Source: Schaalia vaccimaxillae DSM 15804 (lineage in GTDB: Bacteria > Actinomycetota > Actinomycetes > Actinomycetales > Actinomycetaceae). Taken from it: a stretch of DNA of 64,000 nucleotides. Where the stretch lies: contig NZ_ATUX01000005.1 in assembly GCF_000420425.1 (NCBI RefSeq), positions 434,001 through 498,000 on the forward strand, read 5' to 3'. Shown piece after piece: positions 57,870 to 64,000 of the stretch (within the stretch, counting starts at the first letter, position 1; each line of letters starts with the position of its first letter). A program made the position numbers and the translations under genes. The notes under the pieces are model-generated. The model was not told the origin of the DNA, ran no database searches, and was given only the letters and a program-made list of their open reading frames with translations.

Positions 57870-59546
57870 ATGATCAACGAAGATCTTGAGAACACCTACA
57901 CCATCGGATTGGACTTCGGGACGCTCTCCGTGCGCGCCGCAGTCGTCCGCGTCAGCGACGGCGCGGTGCTGGCCGATGCCGTGCGCGAGTACCGGACGCC
58001 GATCATGGATCGCACCCTGGCCGTCGGAGACGGCCGCGCGTTGCCGCCCGATTTCGCGCTGCAAGTGCCCGCCGACTACCTGACTGCGATGTGCGAGGCG
58101 GTTCCCGAAGCGATCCTGCGCGCGAATATCAAGAAGGATCAGATCGTCGGGATCGGCCTGGACTGCACCTCGGCCTCGGTCCTGCTGACTGACTCTACGG
58201 GCACCCCCATGTGCGAGTATCCCGAGTTCATCAATGAGCCGCAGGCCTACCTCAAGCTGTGGAAGCACCACGGCGCCCAGGATCAAGCGGATCGGATTGT
58301 TGCGCTCGCGAAAGAACGCGGTGAGTCGTGGCTCGCCCGGTACGGCGGCATCCTGTCCTCGGAGATGCTCCTGCCCAAGGCGCTCGAAGCGTTCGAGAAC
58401 GCTCCCGCCCTGTACTCCGCGACGGCGGAGATCGTCGACCTCGTCGACTGGTTGACTTGGGAGTTGACCGGGACCCTTGCCTACGCGGCGGGCGACTCCG
58501 GCTACAAGCGCATGTATCAGGACGGGCACTACCCCGATCCCGAGTTCCTCGAGGGCCTGGCCCCCGGCTTCGGATCCGTCTTCTCGGAGAAGATGAGCCA
58601 TCCGATCGTCCCCCTGGGTTCGCGGGTCGGCGGGCTCATCGAGGTTTACGCCGAGGTGTTCGGGATCCCCGCGGGGACTGCGGTGGCGGCGGGCAACATT
58701 GATGCCCATGTGCAGTGCGCGTCCGTGGATGCGGTGCGGCCCGGGCAGATGACCGGCATCATGGGGACGTCCACCTGCTGGATCCTGCCGTCAGCCGAAC
58801 CGATCGAGGTTCCCGGGGTCTTCGGCTTGGTCGACGGCGGCGTCGTCGACGGGTCGTGGGCGTATGAGGCGGGCCAATCGGCAGTGGGGGATATCTTCGC
58901 CTGGTTCGTCGATCACTGCGTGCCCGCATCGTATTTCGCCGAGGCCGAGGAGCGCGGTGTGTCGATCCACCGCGTCCTTGGCGCCAAGGCGGCGCGCGAG
59001 GAGGTGGGCGAACACGGCATGGTCGCCTTGGACTGGTGGAACGGAAATCGTTCGACCCTGGTCGATTCGCGCCTGTCGGGCCTGCTCGTCGGGCAGACCC
59101 TGACCTCCACTCCGGAGCAGCAGTACCGCGCGCACTTGGAGTCGACGGCGTTCGGAGCCCGCGTCATCATCGAGAACTTCGAAGAATACGGAGTCCCCGT
59201 TGATGAGCTGCGCATCGCCGGCGGCCTCATCAAGGACGCCTTCCTCATGCAGATGTACGCCGACATCCTTCGCCGTCCGCTGCGCACCGCTAAGACCCTT
59301 CAGGCGGGCGCGCACGGGTCGGCGATCTTTGCGGCGGTTGCGGCAGGGGTCTACGAGGATGTGCCGACGGCGGCCTCTCACATGGGCGGTGTGTCGGAAA
59401 CCGCGTATAAGCCGAACGAAGAGCAGTCGCTCAAGTACGACAAACTGTATGAGCAGTACAAATACCTGTACGACCTGTTTGGGCGCGGCAATAGGGTGAT
59501 GCATACTCTCAAGGAGATCCGTTCTCAAGCTCTTGTTCGGCGTTAA
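57870..59546 (+). CDS. AraB-like ribulokinase (FGGY kinase 2)
   Basis: 558 residues, the length of L-ribulokinase. The N-terminal motif is TIGLDFGTLSVRAAVV, the middle has GNIDAHVQCASV and GIMGTSTCWI, and the C-terminal FGGY part includes ELRIAGGLIKDAFLMQMYAD. AraB enzymes accept several ketopentoses and pentitols. No arabinose isomerase (AraA) or ribulose-phosphate epimerase (AraD) is nearby, so L-arabinose is not the obvious substrate. AGAGAAGAG precedes ATG. GC falls to the background level in the last 50 codons. Confidence 0.9.
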   Translation: MINEDLENTYTIGLDFGTLSVRAAVVRVSDGAVLADAVREYRTPIMDRTLAVGDGRALPPDFALQVPADYLTAMCEAVPEAILRANIKKDQIVGIGLDCTSASVLLTDSTGTPMCEYPEFINEPQAYLKLWKHHGAQDQADRIVALAKERGESWLARYGGILSSEMLLPKALEAFENAPALYSATAEIVDLVDWLTWELTGTLAYAAGDSGYKRMYQDGHYPDPEFLEGLAPGFGSVFSEKMSHPIVPLGSRVGGLIEVYAEVFGIPAGTAVAAGNIDAHVQCASVDAVRPGQMTGIMGTSTCWILPSAEPIEVPGVFGLVDGGVVDGSWAYEAGQSAVGDIFAWFVDHCVPASYFAEAEERGVSIHRVLGAKAAREEVGEHGMVALDWWNGNRSTLVDSRLSGLLVGQTLTSTPEQQYRAHLESTAFGARVIIENFEEYGVPVDELRIAGGLIKDAFLMQMYADILRRPLRTAKTLQAGAHGSAIFAAVAAGVYEDVPTAASHMGGVSETAYKPNEEQSLKYDKLYEQYKYLYDLFGRGNRVMHTLKEIRSQALVRR

Positions 59547-59584
59547 TCTTCAGATGAGCGGATGGATTGGAGGAAGAACTTCTT

Positions 59585-60520
59585 GTGGAGAATTACCGTG
59601 AATTGCTCGCTCTGCGTGCCGCCGAGCTTTACTATTACGAGAACCTCACGCAAGGGGCTATTGCTGAGCGTATGAACTGTACCCGCTGGACGGTGGGACG
59701 CCTATTGGACGAAGCCAGGGAATCTGGCATCGTGCGAATTTCCATCAATCATCCTCGTGCCAGGATCCGAGAACTCGAGAATGAGTTGCGGGAGGCTTTC
59801 GGCCTACGTGATGCGGTAGTTGTCAAGGCGCAGGGGTCGGATGCCGCCACAGTAGGCCTCGTGGCGGCATCCGCTTCGGACTTCATTACGTCGCAGCGTC
59901 CTCGTCCCGGCTCGCTGGGTATCGCCTGGGGACGGACTCTCACTGCTGTTGCCAGGGCAATGCCCGATAACTGGACCTCCGGTCTGGAGGTCTATCAGAC
60001 GTACGGCGGTTTGGTCCGTTCGAATGATGATGAGGTGGCCGATTCGATTGGTCTGATGGCTCGTAGAGGCAGGGGAGTAGGACATATGCTTCCAGCCCCT
60101 GCTATTGTCACTGATGCAGAATTGGGTTTTCGGCTCCGACGTGAACCTTCGGTAGCGCGCACTCTTGCAGCCGGGCCCTCCTCGGACCTGATGATCTATT
60201 CACCGGGGGTTTTGGAAGCCGAGTCGGTTCTCGTTAAGTCAGGTTTTCTATCCGAAAATGGAATGGAACGGCTTCGTTCCATGGGGGCAGTGACAGATAT
60301 TTTCTCTCACTTCCTGGATGAGGATGGAAATCCGGTGTCGAAGGAATTGGAAGCGCGTACTATCGCAGTCTCTTTGGATGACATTCGACGCTCAAAGATG
60401 TTGCTGCTTGTTGCTTCTGGTCCTGCCAAAGTGAGACCGACTAGGGTTGCAGTGCGGTCAGGGCTTGCCCATGTCGTCATTACGGATGGGGATACTGCTC
60501 AGGGGATTCTCGACCTGTAA
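59585..60520 (+). CDS. SorC/DeoR-type sugar-binding transcriptional regulator (EryD-like)
   Basis: 311 residues. The N-terminal helix-turn-helix is YYENLTQGAIAERMNCTRWT followed by VGRLLDEA; the rest is the SorC effector domain (SLGIAWGRTLTAVARAMP, YQTYGGLV, GMERLRSMGAVTDIF). SorC proteins bind phosphorylated sugars; the erythritol regulator EryD is of this type and size. I chose GTG 59585, behind GGAGG; TTG 59567 is an alternative but overlaps that site. It closes the 52-60 kb cluster and is its likely regulator. Confidence 0.9.
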   Translation: MENYRELLALRAAELYYYENLTQGAIAERMNCTRWTVGRLLDEARESGIVRISINHPRARIRELENELREAFGLRDAVVVKAQGSDAATVGLVAASASDFITSQRPRPGSLGIAWGRTLTAVARAMPDNWTSGLEVYQTYGGLVRSNDDEVADSIGLMARRGRGVGHMLPAPAIVTDAELGFRLRREPSVARTLAAGPSSDLMIYSPGVLEAESVLVKSGFLSENGMERLRSMGAVTDIFSHFLDEDGNPVSKELEARTIAVSLDDIRRSKMLLLVASGPAKVRPTRVAVRSGLAHVVITDGDTAQGILDL

Positions 60521-60560
60521 AAATAGTGCGGCAGTGTGAGTGGGAGGGTTTCAGTCTAAA

Positions 60561-60576
60561 TTTGCTACGTTGCAAA
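60561..60576. promoter_or_regulatory. LacI-type operator upstream of the GH2 operon
   Basis: TTTGCTACGTTGCAAA is a 16-bp palindrome with a single mismatched pair, centred on ACGT, 30 bases before the GH2 start. It resembles the sites near lacI at 42.65 and 42.80 kb but is not identical. Confidence 0.65.
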
Positions 60577-60605
60577 AATGATGTGATCTATGCCATCATG
60601 TCCTT

Positions 60606-62447
60606 ATGGTGATCAAAGAAGATTCATCCGCGCCTTGGTTTGACGCAGAATACCCTCGTCCTCAGTTACGCCGATCCCAATGGCAGAACCTCAACGGTGA
60701 CTGGTCCTTTGCCTATGATCCCAACGATGTCGGTGTTGACGAGAGATGGTGGCTCGATCCATCACCTCTAGCGCAGAATATTCGCGTTCCGTTCCCTCCA
60801 GGAAGTTCGTTATCCACCGTCGTGGAGGAGGACTGTGATGTCGTGTGGTACGCACGCCATATCCGTATCGCGCATCTACCGTCTCCCACGGATCGAGTGC
60901 TGCTCCACTTCGAAGCCATTGACCATGAGGCTGACATCTGGATAAACGGGCATCACCTTGCCCATCACATCGGCGGATACACACCAATCTGTGTCGATAT
61001 GACGGCTGCCCTCGATGGTGCTGAAGCGCTTGTAGTCGTGCGGGCGCGAGACGAACGACTCAACATTGACCAGCCACGAGGCAAGCAGGACTGGCAGGTG
61101 CAAACGCATGGAATCTGGTATTGCCGATCTACCGGAATCTGGCGTGACGTGTGGACCGAGACAGTCCCCGAATTATCCATCGAATCGGTGACCTGGGGAA
61201 GTGATCTTGTAGCCGGGACCATCTCGTGCTCAATTGCGTTGCGCGGGCATCCCAAAGGGCAGGTCAACGTTGTTGTTGGAGATATAGATGCGCCCCTAGT
61301 GTGCGCGAGTGCTCCGATCGTATCGTCGCGAGTCGAACTCGTTCTCGAAGTTCCTGCTCTAAGGAATAAGCTCGAATGGGACACGCTGGTGTGGAGGCCA
61401 GATCATCCAGTTCTCTTCGATGCCAGTATCGATATTGTCGGACCTACGCACAAAGACCACGTAGTCACCTACCTTGGAATCCGCCAAGTTGATCTCTCCT
61501 GCGGATATTTAAGGATGAATAATGATCCCGTCTATGTACGCGCAGTTCTCGATCAAGGCTACTGGGAAGAATCATATTTCACTGCCCCCACCCCAAATCA
61601 TTTGCGCGCCGACCTCGAATGCGCTCAATCCCTAGGCTTCAACACTGTACGTGTACACCAGAGGACTCCAGATCGGCGTTACTTGGCATGGGCGGATCGT
61701 CTTGGCATTATGGTCTGGTCTGAATATGCCTCGGCCTACGCTTTTTCGCGCGATGCCATTGATCAGTTCGTTAGCGGGTGGAGCGAGATTGTCCGCCGGG
61801 ATCTGTCCCATCCCAGTATCGTCGCCTGGGTCCCCTTCAACGAGAGTTGGGGAGTGCCTGGCATTGTTGACGATCCGCGTCAGCAAGCCTTTGTTGATGG
61901 AGTCGTTGCTTTGACTCGTGCCTTAGATGGCTCCAGACCCGTTATTGCCAATGATGGCTGGGAACAACTTGATACTGACATCATTACGATTCATGACTAT
62001 GGGACAACCTATGGGCAACTCCTTGTCAACTATGCTGACGAGGCGGCAGTCGCCCAGACAATTGAGGGAATTGGACCCCAAGGGCGCACAATCCTTCTGC
62101 GTGGTGAATATGACGACCGCCCCGTCATGGTCTCAGAATTTGGGGGCATCGCCCTTAACCGTTCCGGTCCTCAAGCATGGGGCTACGGTGTAGTCGAAGA
62201 TTGGCAAGCCCTCGAAACTAGGGTTGCCGAACTCTTTGATGCTCTGTACCGTTCCCCCGCCATATCCGGTGTTTGTTACACCCAACTTACAGACACTGCT
62301 CAGGAAGCTAACGGTCTGTGTTGGGCTGACCGTAGCCCCAAGATTCCGACTGACAGAATCCGCCGATTCGTCAATCCCGCAGATCGACTGAATGAGCAGA
62401 TTAGACCTCGGACTATCCGTGAGATCAGCACCTTGGAGGACACATGA
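60606..62447 (+). CDS. GH2 beta-glycosidase (short beta-galactosidase/beta-glucuronidase type)
   Basis: 613 residues: sugar-binding domain, immunoglobulin-like domain and TIM barrel. The acid/base is Glu413 in VPFNESWGVPG and the nucleophile Glu511 in VMVSEFGGIA. No signal peptide, so intracellular. It differs from LacZ at 46 kb in size and barrel sequence, and specificity (galactoside, glucuronide, mannoside) is not clear. No clear ribosome site precedes ATG 60606. Its stop overlaps the following permease (ATGA), so it is coupled to uptake. Confidence 0.88.
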   Translation: MVIKEDSSAPWFDAEYPRPQLRRSQWQNLNGDWSFAYDPNDVGVDERWWLDPSPLAQNIRVPFPPGSSLSTVVEEDCDVVWYARHIRIAHLPSPTDRVLLHFEAIDHEADIWINGHHLAHHIGGYTPICVDMTAALDGAEALVVVRARDERLNIDQPRGKQDWQVQTHGIWYCRSTGIWRDVWTETVPELSIESVTWGSDLVAGTISCSIALRGHPKGQVNVVVGDIDAPLVCASAPIVSSRVELVLEVPALRNKLEWDTLVWRPDHPVLFDASIDIVGPTHKDHVVTYLGIRQVDLSCGYLRMNNDPVYVRAVLDQGYWEESYFTAPTPNHLRADLECAQSLGFNTVRVHQRTPDRRYLAWADRLGIMVWSEYASAYAFSRDAIDQFVSGWSEIVRRDLSHPSIVAWVPFNESWGVPGIVDDPRQQAFVDGVVALTRALDGSRPVIANDGWEQLDTDIITIHDYGTTYGQLLVNYADEAAVAQTIEGIGPQGRTILLRGEYDDRPVMVSEFGGIALNRSGPQAWGYGVVEDWQALETRVAELFDALYRSPAISGVCYTQLTDTAQEANGLCWADRSPKIPTDRIRRFVNPADRLNEQIRPRTIREISTLEDT

Positions 62448-63511
62448 AGATACGAATGGATGCGCGCACAGCAATTAACAACTTCTCCTTTGTCCTCCCG
62501 TTCCTTGTTTTCTATACCATCTTCATTATTTTCCCGGTGGTTCAAGCAGCTGTCATGAGTGGTTTCTCTTGGGATCTGCTCGGTGGTGCACCGCAATGGA
62601 GTTCGGGACGCAACTATGTCGATATGCTCGGTGGAACCGGACTGACCTGGGATATGAGTCATCGTTTGATCGAACGGCTTGTCCTTATCGTCTGTGCTCT
62701 TCTTTTGATGTTCAAAGGGATTCGTCGTGACTTAAGCATCGGTGGCTGGGTACTCGTCGCACTCCTCGTAGTCTGCGCCGCACTTTTAGGCATCCATCCG
62801 GGCGAAGGCGGATCGTGGAATGATCCGCGTTTCTATAATGCCCTTGAAAACACCGTCGTCTTCACGCTCGTTTCATCCCCGGTAATCGCTGGGATCGGTC
62901 TATTCCTTGCGATTATGCTGCACCGGCGTCACCGACTTACGGGCCTGTACCGGGCGATTTTCTTTCTGCCGTACATCCTTCCGGTGTCCGTAGCCACGCT
63001 GATCTGGGGCTACCTTTTCAATCCTTCGCGGGGCCTTGTTTCCGTCTTAACCGAATGGGTCGGGGTAGGAACGATCAATTGGTTGTCTGATCCGCGATTT
63101 GCGATGAGCGCGATCATCGTAACGACCGTCTGGTGGACAGTCGGATTCAATATGATTCTCTTCGAGGCAGGTCTTGAGGATATTGATCCTGTCCTCTATG
63201 AGGCTGCGGCCCTTGATGGAGCGGGGCCCTGGCGCCAATTTCGATACATCACTGTGCCCGGTCTCAAGCATGCGACACTTCTGGTTACAGTTACCCAGAT
63301 CATCGCTTCCTTCCAAATTTTTGGACAGGTGAATATTATGACCGCCGGTGGACCCGCAGGGTCGACGGATGTTCTGGTCCGCTACATTTATGAGACTGCT
63401 TTTCGTGACACGAGGCTCGGCTATGCCTCTTCGATGTCTCTCGTTCTCTTCGTTCTTATGGTAGTGATTTCCCTTGTTCAATTCCTCATGTCGAAGGGGA
63501 AAGAGCGATGA
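62444..63511 (+). CDS. Sugar ABC transporter permease (MalF type), GH2 operon
   Basis: 355 residues. The EAA loop is EAAALDGAGPWRQFRYITVP near residue 250. Between the first and second core helices there is an extra hydrophobic segment (about 80-115), making it longer than the 44.3-kb permease. The start overlaps the GH2 stop and its stop overlaps the next permease. Confidence 0.9.
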   Translation: MKIRMDARTAINNFSFVLPFLVFYTIFIIFPVVQAAVMSGFSWDLLGGAPQWSSGRNYVDMLGGTGLTWDMSHRLIERLVLIVCALLLMFKGIRRDLSIGGWVLVALLVVCAALLGIHPGEGGSWNDPRFYNALENTVVFTLVSSPVIAGIGLFLAIMLHRRHRLTGLYRAIFFLPYILPVSVATLIWGYLFNPSRGLVSVLTEWVGVGTINWLSDPRFAMSAIIVTTVWWTVGFNMILFEAGLEDIDPVLYEAAALDGAGPWRQFRYITVPGLKHATLLVTVTQIIASFQIFGQVNIMTAGGPAGSTDVLVRYIYETAFRDTRLGYASSMSLVLFVLMVVISLVQFLMSKGKER

Positions 63512-64000
63512 TGAGACCTCATGTGAACGTGACCACCCCGGTGGAAAATAGACGAACAAAAGCATTGAATCTGAGGGCTATTGCCTACCACACGATGATG
63601 GTATTTTTGGCCACTTGCTGGGTGATTCCGATGCTGTGGATGCTTTCGCTATCTTTATCCGACAATGTGCTGCTCAAGGCAGACTCGCAGCACTTACTGC
63701 CTCAAGGAATAACCCTTGGGAACTATCTTGATGTCCTGAGTACTGGGTTGACCGATACGTGGTTCATTAACTCAATGGTGGTCTCAATGGCGACGACCGT
63801 CATCACGGTTGTTATCTGCGCAATGGCAGGCTATGCCTTTGCCAAGCTCCCCTTCCCAGGCAGGATGCTGATCTATGTGCTGTGCTTGGCGGGGATGATG
63901 GTCCCCAAGGAAGCGATGTTCGTTCCCCTTTTCACGATGTTCTCCGACATTAGTATGCACAACACCTATTCGGCGCTCGTTTTACCTAGACTTGCCTTCC
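63508..64000 (+). CDS. Sugar ABC transporter permease (MalG type), 3' end outside window
   Basis: The frame starts at ATG 63508, overlapping the previous stop (ATGA), and stays open to the window end (164 codons). Translation gives a basic N-terminus, a first helix VFLATCWVIPMLWMLSLSLS, WFINSMVVSMATTVITVV, and MAGYAFAKLPFPGR, as expected for MalG-type permeases before the EAA loop. The binding protein of this system must lie downstream because none is upstream. Confidence 0.88.
   Translation, partial: MMRPHVNVTTPVENRRTKALNLRAIAYHTMMVFLATCWVIPMLWMLSLSLSDNVLLKADSQHLLPQGITLGNYLDVLSTGLTDTWFINSMVVSMATTVITVVICAMAGYAFAKLPFPGRMLIYVLCLAGMMVPKEAMFVPLFTMFSDISMHNTYSALVLPRLAF

Noticed and set aside
52246-59546. 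Classical L-arabinose operon
   Set aside because: AraB-, AraL- and AraM-like genes are present but there is no arabinose isomerase or ribulose-5-phosphate 4-epimerase, and an EryI-type isomerase is present.

Overview
The window looks like a chromosome segment of a fermentative, high-GC actinobacterium, most likely a relative of Actinomyces/Schaalia (Actinomycetaceae). This is inferred from gene content: a WhiB regulator of the WhiB3/WhiD type, GuaB plus GuaB3, a DUF3017 protein beside icd, a TAP-type lipoprotein hydrolase, a fumarate reductase/succinate dehydrogenase with a three-cluster iron-sulfur subunit, Ack-Pta, and several start codons only 6-7 bases behind a TANNNT -10 box (leaderless style). 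I saw no rRNA, tRNA, CRISPR array, insertion sequence or prophage gene.

Layout. 0-9 kb: end of sdhA and sdhB, a small membrane protein, tsaD, a YbdK-type carboxylate-amine ligase, a THUMP-like methyltransferase, groES under a perfect CIRCE operator, a CcdA-like/DsbA-like redox pair and whiB. 9-23 kb: a MerR regulator, an AGE-family epimerase, guaB, a transaldolase-like aldolase, a DEDDh exonuclease, guaB3, a nucleoside salvage set (deoD-deoC-phosphopentomutase-type mutase), a cupin, a DUF456 protein, an SdpI-like protein and glutamine-dependent NAD synthetase. 23-31 kb: pta-ackA, then a TetR-controlled GH3/GPH-symporter operon whose GH3 gene carries a one-base frameshift. 31-41.6 kb: DUF3017, icd, a dicarboxylate-type symporter, a DUF1349 protein, a double-length phosphofructokinase, pgi, and an ECF transporter (MptD-like S component, EcfT, fused EcfA). 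41.6-49 kb: a lactose/beta-galactoside system (LacI regulator, frameshifted ABC binding protein, two permeases, lacZ). 49-52 kb: mdh and a lipoprotein peptidase.

The most unusual region is 52.2-60.5 kb: an RpiB/EryI-like isomerase, an unknown multi-pass membrane protein, an AraL-like HAD phosphatase, an FGGY kinase, an AraM-like glycerol-1-phosphate-type dehydrogenase, an AraB-like kinase and a SorC/EryD-type regulator. There is no araA, araD or classical eryB/eryC nearby. The isomerase lacks the two histidines that E. coli RpiB uses for ribose-5-phosphate, which fits a short, open-chain substrate. My working hypothesis is a polyol (tetritol or pentitol) phosphate pathway. Inside it, about 54.1-59.4 kb, GC content jumps by roughly 15-20 points in spot counts, with one edge inside the phosphatase gene. 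This looks like replacement by homologous recombination. The window ends in a second glycoside operon (GH2 enzyme plus two ABC permeases, the last cut off) preceded by a LacI-like operator.

Limits: all family calls come from reading motifs, without database searches. GC values are hand counts of single 60-base lines. Both frameshifts are single-base losses and could be assembly errors.
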